Source of the DNA: Bdellovibrio bacteriovorus
GTDB lineage: Bacteria > Bdellovibrionota > Bdellovibrionia > Bdellovibrionales > Bdellovibrionaceae
Reading direction: 5' to 3'
DNA: 64,000 nucleotides
Assembly (NCBI RefSeq): GCF_001592755.1
Contig: NZ_LUKF01000016.1
Span: 124,001-188,000, forward strand
The notes under the pieces were generated by a model. The model did not search any database. It saw only the letters and a list, made by a program, of their open reading frames with translations, and was not told the DNA's origin. Below are positions 1-8,366 of this stretch, piece by piece. A program made the position numbers and the translations under genes. Position 1 is the stretch's first letter. Each line of letters starts with the position of its first letter.

Positions 1-1
1 G

Positions 2-214
2 CAGACCTATTCTGGCGCGCTTAAAAAACTAAATACGGCTCTTCATCCGATTCCTTCGGGGCCGACATTTCCCACCCGTGCGCCTTTTTTACGACTGGAT
101 CGAATGTGGTGTCGTCCATCAAATTTAGTTCAAAGCTCTGAAGTCTTAAAAACAAAAGAATCCAAGTTCTTTTCCGATCACTATCCCTTGATGGCAGAAA
201 TTCAAATCTACTAG
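2..214 (+). CDS. Endonuclease/exonuclease/phosphatase family protein, C-terminal end (partial)
   Basis: Only the last 70 codons are in the window; the gene starts upstream. The reading frame ends in TAG at 212-214. The visible peptide contains FPTRAPFLRLDRMWC and a terminal SDHYPLMAEIQ, which fits the end of the EEP fold (DNase I/exonuclease III/sphingomyelinase superfamily), where the SDH histidine is a catalytic residue. Substrate cannot be judged from this fragment. Its stop codon shares the four bases CTAG with the stop of the convergent gene on the other strand. Confidence 0.72.
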   Translation, partial: QTYSGALKKLNTALHPIPSGPTFPTRAPFLRLDRMWCRPSNLVQSSEVLKTKESKFFSDHYPLMAEIQIY

Positions 215-966
215 CGCGCGAACGCGCTAGTCAGGACGAGTTTCAATCTTGCAGGTCCATGGCCCGCAGGGATTTCAAGTTTGTTCATCAGGATTTTGAA
301 GCCTCTGGACATCACTTCTAAACGGATCTCTTCGGGAGGAGCGATTCTTTTTTGAGCTGTCCAGAATTTGCCTTCCATGGCCATAACTCCCGGAATGTCA
401 CACTCAGGTGTTTGTCTCCACAACACATAGTTATTATCTAAGCGCACAGACTCGAAACTGTCTTCAGGATCGTAGTTTTCTGTCCAAACCTCCGTCGTCA
501 GAACAAACTTCCCGCCCGGCGCTAAAGAATTGCGCACCGAATTTAAAAACTGCGCCCTCTCTTGGCGGTTCACGATGTTCGCAAGACACTCACGATCGTG
601 AATAAGATCGAACTTTTCGCGAAGCTCTTCAAGACGAGTCACTCCATTCACACCGAAAGCGATGTCCAACTCTTGCGCCAAAGCCAATTTTTGAACTACC
701 GAAATCGAAGAACGGTACACATCATAAGCCGCGACACGAAATCCCATTTCCGCAAGCGCCATGGCCGCAACTCCACGGCCCGATGAAAGATCCAAAGCCT
801 TGCAACCAAAGGCCTGTGGATAGAACTCCGTCACTACTTTTTGCAGATGAGTGACCGCGTCTCTTTCTGACAAACCACCCAGCATCAGGATATTGTCTAA
901 AGATGTGCTTCCAGGAAGAACAGGAACTGCGTTTGTGTTAATGTAACCTTGATATAGTGCTTTCAT
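211..966 (-). CDS. Class I SAM-dependent methyltransferase
   Basis: A 251-residue cytoplasmic protein. Residues around 75-100 hold the SAM-binding motif I (LDLSSGRGVAAMAL) followed by an acidic residue at the end of the next strand (VAAYD). A later FDLIHDRECLANI stretch fits motif II, and LAPGGKFVLTTEVW fits the usual post-core strand. These are the marks of the Methyltransf_11/25-like group; the substrate is unknown. The frame is open upstream to 1017, but the ATG at 966 has a strong Shine-Dalgarno (GGAGG, six bases before the ATG), so I start there. It ends on a CTAG shared with the converging EEP gene. Confidence 0.75.
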   Translation of the reverse strand: MKALYQGYINTNAVPVLPGSTSLDNILMLGGLSERDAVTHLQKVVTEFYPQAFGCKALDLSSGRGVAAMALAEMGFRVAAYDVYRSSISVVQKLALAQELDIAFGVNGVTRLEELREKFDLIHDRECLANIVNRQERAQFLNSVRNSLAPGGKFVLTTEVWTENYDPEDSFESVRLDNNYVLWRQTPECDIPGVMAMEGKFWTAQKRIAPPEEIRLEVMSRGFKILMNKLEIPAGHGPARLKLVLTSAFAR

Positions 967-1062
967 ATTTGCCTCCAAGTCAGTTGATACCAGACTTAAA
1001 AGCACAGGCAGTGCCACGAGGGTTTCGGTCTATAAACGAATAGGATGAACTTGAGTCCTCAC

Positions 1063-1122
1063 CTGTCGAAAGCCCGACAGCGTCTCATGCCGAGACCTCG
1101 GTACCTGCCGAAGACTCGGCAG
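1063..1122. repeat. Cluster of three short stem-loops after mtnN
   Basis: Three inverted repeats sit within 60 bases: CTGTCG/CGACAG (1063-1080, 6-base loop), GTCTC/GAGAC (1082-1096, 5-base loop) and CTGCCGA/TCGGCAG (1105-1122, 4-base loop). Read on the minus strand they begin right after the mtnN stop and resemble each other in length and in a CCGA/TCGG core. No run of T follows, so this is not a standard intrinsic terminator. It could be an mRNA 3-prime stabiliser or a degenerate REP-like element. Confidence 0.55.
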
Positions 1123-1123
1123 A

Positions 1124-1849
1124 TTAAAACTCTTCAAGATAGGAAACCAACTCAGCACACTTCAAGGCGCTTGATTTAAGAAAGTCCATATATTGATCTG
1201 TGGCTTGAGCTTGAACTGTATCCGCCACCGTTTTGACGATCGCAAAAGGAAGGCCTTGTTTCTGACAGATGTACGCGATGGAGCAGGCCTCCATATCGAC
1301 CAGCTTCGCGGAAGGAACTCGCGACTTCAATAAATTCTTTCGTTCTAACGATCCCACAAATTCACTTCCGGATAACAAGTCACCGCGGAAAACACGGAAA
1401 GATTTTTGCCTAAGATGTGTTTCAAATTTTTTATTCAACTCCGAATTTGTCGGCATGAAGATGCTTTTTCTATTTTCTGCGGATACCGAGAGATGCAATT
1501 CTCCGCAAGCCATGATTTCCGTACGATCCTCGAAGGTGCAAATAGCATCGTGTTGCACCACCCTTTCTGCAATGACGATGTCACCGATTGAGAGCTCGAT
1601 ATCTAGGCCTCCGCCAAGACCCAACATCAGAATATCGTCATAGGCGGAGTCCGCTAAGATTTGCGTCAGAGTGATAGCTGCATTAATAGGCCCAACGCCG
1701 GTCTTCGCCAAAGCAATCGAATTTTGACGGTTGGATTTTTCCCACAGAGTTATTGAGGAGTTTTTAAGTTCACGCGATGTAAAACCCTCTTTGGCGACGA
1801 GTTCTGCAAATTCGCTTTCCATGGCTGCTAATACAAGATGCTTTTTCAT
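1124..1849 (-). CDS. mtnN: 5'-methylthioadenosine/S-adenosylhomocysteine nucleosidase
   Basis: A 241-residue cytoplasmic nucleosidase of the PNP_UDP_1 family. It splits adenine from methylthioadenosine and S-adenosylhomocysteine, feeding SAM recycling. Visible family marks are the glycine-rich LGLGGGLDIELSIGDIVIA region near residue 75-95, VDMEACSIAYIC (substrate-ribose contact) near 185, and VKTVADT near 205 with the catalytic aspartate. The length fits the family. Futalosine hydrolase is a close relative and cannot be fully excluded. The ATG has no Shine-Dalgarno: the bases before it are TTCCCCCT, and a TAAAAT box lies just upstream, suggesting a near-leaderless message. Confidence 0.85.
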   Translation of the reverse strand: MKKHLVLAAMESEFAELVAKEGFTSRELKNSSITLWEKSNRQNSIALAKTGVGPINAAITLTQILADSAYDDILMLGLGGGLDIELSIGDIVIAERVVQHDAICTFEDRTEIMACGELHLSVSAENRKSIFMPTNSELNKKFETHLRQKSFRVFRGDLLSGSEFVGSLERKNLLKSRVPSAKLVDMEACSIAYICQKQGLPFAIVKTVADTVQAQATDQYMDFLKSSALKCAELVSYLEEF

Positions 1850-1856
1850 AGGGGGA

Positions 1857-1862
1857 ATTTTA
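1857..1862 (-). promoter_or_regulatory. -10-like box of mtnN
   Basis: TAAAAT on the minus strand ends seven bases before the mtnN ATG, placing the predicted transcript start one base before the start codon. No good -35 hexamer is seen at the usual distance. Together with the absent Shine-Dalgarno this predicts a leaderless or one-base-leader message. Confidence 0.4.
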
Positions 1863-2026
1863 TCAAAAAATTGCGAAGCTTTATTGAGACAATGTCGCGC
1901 GTCATTTTGCCATCTATGTCAAAAGTCATTACATAAATGAAACAACTGAAAGGAACCCTTCCCTTCACCGGACTTCACTGGCAAACATTTTCAACAAGTA
2001 AGAAAATTGTCCTCAGGAGGACTAGC

Positions 2027-2398
2027 ATGAGCGCAAAAAAAGTATTGATTATAGAGGATGCTAAAGACTTGCTTATGCTTTACAAACGCTATTTGCAAAG
2101 TTCTGATATTGAGATTGCAACTGCGACCTCGGCTCATCAGGCTTTGGATTATTTAGCGAACAACACTCCCGACCTTATCGTTATGGACCTTACCTTTCCC
2201 GATATGTCGACCATGGATTTTTACGAAAAACTGGCGGCCATCCCCGAAATCGATTCTGTGAAGAAAATTCTAGTTAGCGGACGTGATGACCTAAGCACTT
2301 GGTTGGATGTGTTCAATGCGGAAGAGGGGCTACGTAAGCCCGTCGAACGTGCGGCAATCACGAAAGCCGTTTCAGACAGTTTAAATAAAACCCTCTAG
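2027..2398 (+). CDS. Single-domain response regulator receiver
   Basis: A 123-residue protein that is only a CheY-like receiver domain. The acidic pair of strand 1 (VLIIEDAKD), the phosphoacceptor aspartate in LIVMDLTFPD, and the Ser/Lys positions of LVSG and RKPV are all visible. There is no output domain, so it must act through protein contacts, as CheY or Spo0F do. The frame extends upstream to 1937, but the ATG at 2027 follows CAGGAGGACTAGC, a strong ribosome site. No kinase gene adjoins it, so its partner is unknown. Confidence 0.85.
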   Translation: MSAKKVLIIEDAKDLLMLYKRYLQSSDIEIATATSAHQALDYLANNTPDLIVMDLTFPDMSTMDFYEKLAAIPEIDSVKKILVSGRDDLSTWLDVFNAEEGLRKPVERAAITKAVSDSLNKTL

Positions 2399-2443
2399 GG
2401 CGATAATGTCCGAAAATAGCCACATTTTACTGATAACTTAGGA

Positions 2444-2449
2444 TATAGT
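2444..2449 (+). promoter_or_regulatory. -10 box of the Ada-AlkA gene
   Basis: TATAGT (5 of 6 consensus bases) ends six bases before the ATG at 2456, which puts the expected transcript start exactly on the A of the start codon. No Shine-Dalgarno lies in the six bases between. The -35 region at 17 bases spacing (CACATT) is poor, so an activator may be needed; the gene product itself carries an Ada/AraC module. Confidence 0.5.
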
Positions 2450-2455
2450 GTCCTT

Positions 2456-3907
2456 ATGAAAAAGGACGATATCTTTTATCAAGCCATGCTCGCCCGAGAT
2501 CCCCGCTTTGACGGGAAGTTTTTTATCGGCGTAAAAACCACCGGCATTTATTGTCGTCCTATCTGCCCGGCAAAACCCAAACGCGAAAATGTCGAATTCT
2601 TTTCAAATGGCCTGCAGGCTGAAAAAGCGGGCTACCGTCCTTGTCTGCGCTGTCGACCTGAAAGTGCGCCGCATTCACCAGCTTGGGTGGGAAAATCGGC
2701 TGTCGTCCAAAGAGCGGTGAAGGTTTTAAATGCCAAAGAAAGCTTGTCCTTTAATGAAGACGATTTTGCAGCCCAGTTTGGAGTCACAGCCCGACATCTG
2801 CGTCGTCTTTTTATGGAAGAAATTGGCAAAACACCAAAACAGCTTTCTTTTGAAAATCGTTTAAATCTTGCGCGCAAGCTGATCGTCGAAACCTCGTTAC
2901 CTATTACGGAAGTGGCCTTCGCTTCAGGATTTGAATCGATCCGTCGTTTCAATGATGCGTTTAAAGATCGTTTTAAAAAAGCGCCTCGAGAAATTCGTCG
3001 CAATAAAGTCGCCCCTGGCGCCGGAATTAGAATCAGTCTTTCTTACCGTCCCCCATTTGACTTTCAAGGACTTTTGACTTCGTACCGGAATCATCGAGTG
3101 GGAAACCTAGAATGGTTTCACGAAAACACCATGTATCGCCTGGTGGCTTTGAATGGTCACGTGGGTGTCATTGCTATTTCCGACAACCCTGAAAAATCCT
3201 GTCTTCAGCTTGAAATTGATTTTCCCGACACGGCTCAGATTCCGGCAATCATCTCTCGCGTTCGTCATCTTTTTGATTTGGATTCAGATCCGGTGATGAT
3301 AGCCAACACTTTAGAAGCCGATTCTGGAATTAAAAAGATTCTTAAAGTCTCTCCAGGGATTCGTCTGCCTTCGGGTTGGGACCCGTTTGAAATTGCTGTG
3401 GCGACAATCCTTGGACAGCTTGTCAGTGTTAAAATGGGTCGAGAGCTTGTGCACGATCTTATTGAGATTGCGGGTGCAGAGAGTGACTTTGAAAAAGAGG
3501 GCAGAAAAATAAAACTCTTTCCGTCGGCCAAAGACATCATCAATGCAGATCTAACTAAGTTAAGGACGACCCAGGCGCGCAAGCAGACTTTGATTGAATT
3601 TTGTAAAGCCGTCTTAGAAAAAAGAATTTCTTTATCCCCCACTCAAGATGTTGAAATCTTTATGAAGGATGTGCAAAAGCTGCGGGGCATTGGCCCATGG
3701 ACAGCACAATATATGGCACTTAAGGCCCTTAGACATACAGACACTTTTCCGGCCAGTGATTTGATTTTAGCGCGCACCTTGAAAATTCACGATAGGAAAA
3801 TAATTGATCAGATGAGCCCTTGGCGTGGATATGTCGCCGCCTTGTTTTGGAAAAACTACTCTTTGGAGTTGACGAAGACAGCTCTACAAAAAAGGACAAA
3901 ATCATGA
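2456..3907 (+). CDS. Ada N-terminal/AraC domain fused to AlkA-type DNA-3-methyladenine glycosylase
   Basis: A 483-residue fusion. Residues 1-75 are the Ada zinc domain with its four cysteines (33, 37, 63, 66; YCRPIC and PCLRC), which in Ada takes methyl groups from phosphotriesters and acts as the methylation switch. Residues about 85-180 are an AraC helix-turn-helix pair. The rest is AlkA-like: an N-terminal fold, then the HhH-GPD hairpin LRGIGPWTAQYMA near residue 405 and the catalytic aspartate in FPASDLIL. It excises alkylated bases to start base-excision repair and probably also senses damage. The ogt gene overlaps its end by four bases (ATGA), so the two are co-translated. Confidence 0.9.
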   Translation: MKKDDIFYQAMLARDPRFDGKFFIGVKTTGIYCRPICPAKPKRENVEFFSNGLQAEKAGYRPCLRCRPESAPHSPAWVGKSAVVQRAVKVLNAKESLSFNEDDFAAQFGVTARHLRRLFMEEIGKTPKQLSFENRLNLARKLIVETSLPITEVAFASGFESIRRFNDAFKDRFKKAPREIRRNKVAPGAGIRISLSYRPPFDFQGLLTSYRNHRVGNLEWFHENTMYRLVALNGHVGVIAISDNPEKSCLQLEIDFPDTAQIPAIISRVRHLFDLDSDPVMIANTLEADSGIKKILKVSPGIRLPSGWDPFEIAVATILGQLVSVKMGRELVHDLIEIAGAESDFEKEGRKIKLFPSAKDIINADLTKLRTTQARKQTLIEFCKAVLEKRISLSPTQDVEIFMKDVQKLRGIGPWTAQYMALKALRHTDTFPASDLILARTLKIHDRKIIDQMSPWRGYVAALFWKNYSLELTKTALQKRTKS

Positions 3908-4392
3908 ATTCGCGAAAACAGTTTTTAATGAAATCGACCGTGGGCCCTTTGCATATCGTGGCGTCCGAAAAAGGTCTGCAAGGTATTTTCTGGAAAAAAC
4001 AGGATTTACCCTTAGATGCTTTAAACGATATAAAACATCCGGCGGTGCAATTTATTCTGAAAACTCAAAAGCAAATCGAAGAATATCTCAGGGGCGAACG
4101 TCAGGATTTTGATATCGCACTCGATATCATCGGAACGGACTTTCAAAAGAAAGTATGGGAACACCTTCAGAAAATTCCTTATGGTAAAACTTGCTCTTAT
4201 AAAGAAATTGCCGTGGCCCTGGGGGATGCTAACGCCAGTCGCGCCGTGGGCACCGCTAATGGTAAGAACCCGATTTCTATCATCGTCCCTTGCCATCGCG
4301 TGATCTCTTCAGATGGCACATTGGGAGGCTATGCAGGGGGACTTCCCACAAAATCTTTTCTTCTTAATTTGGAGCAGAGGTTTTGCAATTAA
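3904..4392 (+). CDS. ogt: Methylated-DNA-protein-cysteine methyltransferase
   Basis: A 162-residue protein that removes methyl groups from O6-methylguanine by irreversible transfer to its own cysteine. The active-site motif PCHRVI is present, preceded by the DNA-binding helix-turn-helix with the arginine finger (SRAVGTANGKNP) and followed by GTLGGYAGG. The start is the ATG overlapping the stop of the Ada-AlkA gene (ATGA); the open frame further upstream lies inside that gene. It completes a two-gene alkylation-repair operon covering direct reversal and base excision. Confidence 0.9.
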   Translation: MNSRKQFLMKSTVGPLHIVASEKGLQGIFWKKQDLPLDALNDIKHPAVQFILKTQKQIEEYLRGERQDFDIALDIIGTDFQKKVWEHLQKIPYGKTCSYKEIAVALGDANASRAVGTANGKNPISIIVPCHRVISSDGTLGGYAGGLPTKSFLLNLEQRFCN

Positions 4393-4420
4393 ACATGTTT
4401 AAGATCGCACCTTCCCCTTC

Positions 4421-4426
4421 CATAAT
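4421..4426 (+). promoter_or_regulatory. -10-like box before the methyltransferase-like gene
   Basis: CATAAT (5 of 6 consensus bases) ends six bases before the ATG at 4433, so transcription would start at the start codon. No purine-rich ribosome site lies between. The -35 position (TTTAAG at 17 bases) is weak. Confidence 0.4.
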
Positions 4427-4432
4427 GGGTGC

Positions 4433-5455
4433 ATGCTACAGACTGAAAACCTTAATAAAATCTGGCTGAATTTATCAAAAAACTCTTCCTTAAAAAAGAA
4501 TGTGCAAGAGGAACTTGCAAGTCTTTTTAATGAAGCCGCGTATCGGGAGTGGTGGAAAACAGAGCCACGCACACCCTTTGAATTCAGCCGGCCAGATCTG
4601 TACCCGACGCTAAAGCACGTTGGATTTATCGCCGGTGAAAAGCTGCAAGTGAAGGTCAACCAAATCGGGTCTCGCATGTTTGTCACGGATGGAGCGTGGG
4701 TGCAAAATCCTATGCGAGTTTTTCCGGATCCAGATGAAGCACTAGTTCTTTTAAAACATGTCGAAAAAAAGGGTCTACACACCTGGGCGGATTGGGTGAT
4801 CGATCCTGCCGCGGGCTGCGGGCACACGCCGTTAGGTTTTCAAGGTCCCGCAAAAAGAATTTTCTGTGATGCGAATGCGCGAGCTCTCACCTTTGCTTCC
4901 TTAAATGCCTTGATCAATGATCTTGCTTCAGAACATTGCTTCGGCCTTTTAAATGACATGAATCGCAAGTTTCCTTCCCCCCTTCGTCTGCAAGGAAAAA
5001 CCTTGTTCTTAACAAATGTTCCTTTTGCCCCGGCACCAGATGACAGTTCTTTGGCGCTTAATTCTGGCGGAGGAGAACACGGCGCAGATTTACAGATCGC
5101 TTCCTTCGAGCTTGTTAAAAAATTTTCTGAACAAAATTCCGTCCCGGTCCGTGCCTGTTTTCTGACTTGGACCTTAGGTAGCGCGGACTCCAACGAATGG
5201 GAAGTGCCTCGCCTGTGTCAAAATATTTTTCCGAAGGCGAAGATCCAGTGGACACTCGAGCAACATGATTACGATGCGCCTGACTTACCAAACCCGGCCC
5301 CTTTACGATTGATGCTGCGTCATTTAGCAAGATCTCAGTATGTCGTGTCGCATGGAAATAAAACCGTAGAAACCGCTTACGAAAACTTAGCCGACAAACT
5401 GCAAGCGCAAGGCTTTACTCACATCGCTTACGGTTTTTTAGACTGCGAGTTGTAA
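4433..5455 (+). CDS. Methyltransferase-like protein of unknown substrate
   Basis: A 340-residue cytoplasmic protein. The middle carries WVIDPAAGCGHTPLGF (near residue 125), which reads as the SAM-binding motif I of N6-adenine/RsmC-type methyltransferases, followed by FCDANARAL with the ribose-binding acidic residue. Near residue 185 the stretch LTNVPFAPAPD could be a diverged NPPF-type catalytic loop, with VPF in place of PPF. The N-terminal 110 residues are not recognised. Because the catalytic motif is imperfect, enzyme activity is uncertain. It follows ogt by 40 bases but seems to have its own promoter, probably leaderless. Confidence 0.55.
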   Translation: MLQTENLNKIWLNLSKNSSLKKNVQEELASLFNEAAYREWWKTEPRTPFEFSRPDLYPTLKHVGFIAGEKLQVKVNQIGSRMFVTDGAWVQNPMRVFPDPDEALVLLKHVEKKGLHTWADWVIDPAAGCGHTPLGFQGPAKRIFCDANARALTFASLNALINDLASEHCFGLLNDMNRKFPSPLRLQGKTLFLTNVPFAPAPDDSSLALNSGGGEHGADLQIASFELVKKFSEQNSVPVRACFLTWTLGSADSNEWEVPRLCQNIFPKAKIQWTLEQHDYDAPDLPNPAPLRLMLRHLARSQYVVSHGNKTVETAYENLADKLQAQGFTHIAYGFLDCEL

Positions 5456-5585
5456 AGGGAAAATCACCACAGGACGGGTGAAGAAAACCCCGTCTGAAAA
5501 TCGACGGCAGTTTCAATTGGTTTTCGAGTGCGACTTTGTTGGCATCTCTATTGCTGCTTAAGTGTCTATACTTAAGGAGGATCCT

Positions 5586-6113
5586 ATGAGTAAAAAGCAA
5601 ACGAAAATTTCCTCTGGAAAAAACAGCGATCTCGATATTATCGAAATGATCTTAGAGGACCACAAACCTCTTAAAGAGCTTATCGAGGTGATGAAAGATT
5701 CCGAAAAAGAATTTGAGGAACGACAAGAGGCGTTTGCCCAGTTTGCTCCGCTTTTAATCTCTCACGCAAAACCCGAAGAGCAATCTCTTTACCGCTATAT
5801 GAAAGGCGATGAAGAGCTTCGTGAGGGTGGCTTTGAAGGAGATGTCGAACACCAGCTGGCCGATCAAATGGTCGAAGAAATCATGCGCACGGAAGATGAA
5901 GATTTGTGGAGTGCCAGAGTCAAAGTTTTGGCGGAACTTGTAGAACATCACATCGAAGAAGAAGAGGAAGAACTTCTTCCTGATTTTAGAAAACATTCTG
6001 AAAGCCGTGATCGTGAAAGACTGGGACAGCTGTTCTTAGAACTTAAAACTAAAATCCTTGAGCGCGGTGGCATGGACGCGCCTCATGAACGAGATTCCCA
6101 CGCTCGTCACTAA
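5586..6113 (+). CDS. Hemerythrin HHE domain protein
   Basis: A 175-residue, mostly helical, very acidic protein. Iron-ligand candidates of the HHE domain are visible in order: EDHKPL, SHAKPEEQ, and VEHHIEEEEEE. Such proteins hold a di-iron centre that binds oxygen, nitric oxide or iron. The ATG at 5586 follows AAGGAGG; the open frame to 5562 is not needed. It is followed after three bases by an isochorismatase-fold gene. It is one of three HHE genes in the window; the other two flank the cyanophycin operon. Confidence 0.82.
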   Translation: MSKKQTKISSGKNSDLDIIEMILEDHKPLKELIEVMKDSEKEFEERQEAFAQFAPLLISHAKPEEQSLYRYMKGDEELREGGFEGDVEHQLADQMVEEIMRTEDEDLWSARVKVLAELVEHHIEEEEEELLPDFRKHSESRDRERLGQLFLELKTKILERGGMDAPHERDSHARH

Positions 6114-6116
6114 TAT

Positions 6117-6686
6117 ATGAAACCCAACGACGAGAGCCGTCGTCATTCGACGGCTCTTCTTATCATCGATATGCTCAATACTTTTGATTTTCCTGAGGGA
6201 AAAGATCTGGTGCGTTTTACCGTCCCCGTTGCTAAAAAAGTCAAAGCTTTGAAGCAGAAACTCAAAAAGAAAAAAGTTCCGGTTATTTACCTGAATGACA
6301 ACTTCGGCCAATGGCGTTCCGATTCCAAAGAAGTTTATTTGAATTGCGCGCACGAAGCCTCGCGAGGCTCAGAGATCGCCAAGATTTTAAAGCCCGATGA
6401 TGATGACTATTTTATTTTAAAGCCGCGACATTCGGGATTTTACTGTACGAACTTGGACATTCTTTTAGAAGATCTGGGCGTAAAAAATTTGGTGCTGACC
6501 GGAGTCGCCGGAAATATCTGTGTTTTCTTTACGGCCAACGACGCGCATATGCGAGGCTTTAAGATCTGGGTGCCGAAGGACTGCATCGCCTCCAACACCA
6601 AGAAAGACAATGACTTTACCTTGGAACAGATGTCGCTCGTCTTAGGAATCAAGACAGCAGCGTCAACAAAAGCCATTCCTTTTTAG
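6117..6686 (+). CDS. Isochorismatase-family cysteine hydrolase
   Basis: A 189-residue protein of the nicotinamidase/isochorismatase fold. The catalytic triad can be placed: aspartate in LLIIDML near residue 18, lysine in FILKPRHSGF near 102, and cysteine in GVAGNICV near 134. The preceding residues of the cysteine loop differ from the nicotinamidase consensus, so the substrate is open. It starts three bases after the hemerythrin stop with no ribosome site of its own, so translation is probably coupled. Its stop overlaps the stop of the converging transporter gene (TTAG). Confidence 0.8.
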   Translation: MKPNDESRRHSTALLIIDMLNTFDFPEGKDLVRFTVPVAKKVKALKQKLKKKKVPVIYLNDNFGQWRSDSKEVYLNCAHEASRGSEIAKILKPDDDDYFILKPRHSGFYCTNLDILLEDLGVKNLVLTGVAGNICVFFTANDAHMRGFKIWVPKDCIASNTKKDNDFTLEQMSLVLGIKTAASTKAIPF

Positions 6687-7633
6687 CGAATCCAATTTTC
6701 TAAGATCGCGCCCAAAGAACTCGTTGCCATGATAATCCAAAGAACCACGCCCATAACAAAAGGTTTGATGCCCACACTCTTCACGGTTTCACGAGTGAGA
6801 TTGGCGCCGATCAAGAATAACGTGAGAACTAAAAGACGTTTTGCCACCCATTCAATTCCGTGACCTACAGGTTGCAGTGTTGGCACCCAAGTCATGATTC
6901 CGGCCATGATTAAAAAACCTAAAATAAACCAGGGGCGCTTCGCTTTGGCTTCACCCGCCTCTTGCCCTTGGTTTTTATAAAGAAGACCAATTCCCAAAGC
7001 GATAGGCACAATCCATAAGGCGCGAGCGAGCTTCACTGTGGTTCCGACCTCTAAGGCATGAGGGCCGTATTGAAGGCTCGCCCCAACAACCGAACTTGTG
7101 TCGTGAATAGCCAAGGCACTCCACAGTCCAAATTGAGTTTCGTTCAAATTAAAATAATGACCAATGTGGGGAAAGATAAAGAGAGCTAAAGCATTTAATA
7201 GAAACACAGTTCCCAATGCCACGGTGACTTCCGGCGGGCGCGCGCGAATCACTGGAGCCACAGCAGCAATCGCACTGCCTCCGCAGATCGTGGTTCCGAC
7301 AGTGATTAAGGTCGACGTGTTTTTTTCAACCTTCAAGAAACGTCCAATAATTGTTCCTAACAAAAGGCCAAAAGCAATTCCCACAACCGTGTATCCGATG
7401 CCGCGAACACCCACTTGACCTACAGTGATTAAGTTCATGCCCGCGCCCAAGCCGACAACTGCGATGCTTAAAAGCTGTGACGTCCAGGCCTTCGTGCGAT
7501 TTTGATAAGGATTTCCCAAGGTCAATGCCAAGGCCATTCCGGCGATCAACGCCACCGCTGAAGACACTTGAGGAAGAAAACAAAGGACGGCGAACAAAGG
7601 GAATAAAATGCGAGCTATATTATTAGAATTCAT
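6683..7633 (-). CDS. YeiH-type putative sulfate exporter family membrane protein
   Basis: A 316-residue inner-membrane protein with about ten hydrophobic segments. The pattern matches the Cons_hypoth698 (UPF0324, YeiH/YadS) family, including GTTICGGSAIAAVAPVI near residue 115 and AIHDTSSVVGA near 178, both typical of the family core. The transported substrate is not established; sulfate export is the family label only. A strong Shine-Dalgarno (AAGGAGG) lies upstream but 13 bases from the ATG, an unusually long spacing. It is divergent from the PepSY gene. Confidence 0.82.
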   Translation of the reverse strand: MNSNNIARILFPLFAVLCFLPQVSSAVALIAGMALALTLGNPYQNRTKAWTSQLLSIAVVGLGAGMNLITVGQVGVRGIGYTVVGIAFGLLLGTIIGRFLKVEKNTSTLITVGTTICGGSAIAAVAPVIRARPPEVTVALGTVFLLNALALFIFPHIGHYFNLNETQFGLWSALAIHDTSSVVGASLQYGPHALEVGTTVKLARALWIVPIALGIGLLYKNQGQEAGEAKAKRPWFILGFLIMAGIMTWVPTLQPVGHGIEWVAKRLLVLTLFLIGANLTRETVKSVGIKPFVMGVVLWIIMATSSLGAILENWIR

Positions 7634-7736
7634 GAATGTGATCGTGCCTCCTTATGATTGAACCTGCAACATCGCATTTCGTTTTCATTTAGAATTATTG
7701 CTGTTCCGCGACGGCAAGCTGCTTTATGAAACCGCT

Positions 7737-8255
7737 ATGAAGTTTTGGCGCAAATATCACAGATGGATTTCTATTTTTATCACTCTTCCCTTTTTGATGA
7801 CGATCGTGACGGGAATACTTTTACTTTTTCGCAGCAAGATTGAATGGATCTCTCCAAAAATGCCTGCACCCGCAGCAAAAGAAATGACGATCTCGTTTTC
7901 AGATATTTTAAAAGCCGCTCAAAGTGTGCCCGAGCTGCAAGTCTCGACGTGGAATGATGTGGGTCGCATTGATATTCGCCCCGCGGCGGGCGCCATCACT
8001 GTTCGTTCAAAACACACGGATTATGAGATCGGTGTGGATGGCAGTTCCGGAGCGGTTTTAGGCCTTGCGAAACGCAACTCCAGTCTTTTGGTACGTATTC
8101 ATGAGGCGACTTATTTTGGCTTGGGAGATCTGGGTCGCTTCGGGATCGCTCTCCCCATGGCGCTGGGAGTTCTTTTTCTGACTCTTTCTGGAGTCGTGAT
8201 CTTCTTTCAACCGACCCTCGCCAAACGGAAAGCAAAAAAAAGGGCCTCTGTCTAA
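7737..8255 (+). CDS. PepSY-associated membrane protein (short)
   Basis: About 172 residues: a short basic start (MKFWRKYHRW), a first membrane segment (ISIFITLPFLMTIVTGILLL), a roughly 100-residue outer domain, and a second membrane segment near the C-terminus ending in a basic tail. The first segment, with the histidine in KYHRWISI, resembles the opening helix of PepSY-TM iron-uptake proteins, but this one has only two segments against four in the full-length family. No clear Shine-Dalgarno marks the start, so 7737 is chosen because it directly precedes the membrane segment. It heads the uptake locus with a TonB and its receptor. Confidence 0.62.
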   Translation: MKFWRKYHRWISIFITLPFLMTIVTGILLLFRSKIEWISPKMPAPAAKEMTISFSDILKAAQSVPELQVSTWNDVGRIDIRPAAGAITVRSKHTDYEIGVDGSSGAVLGLAKRNSSLLVRIHEATYFGLGDLGRFGIALPMALGVLFLTLSGVVIFFQPTLAKRKAKKRASV

Positions 8256-8366
8256 AGATCAGACGGCGGCTTGTCTTGAGTTCAAATATACCTGGTTATC
8301 GCGGGCTTCATTTTCGGCACGTTCTTTGGATCTAAGCTTCCGAATAAAAATTTTCGGGAGCTGCAC

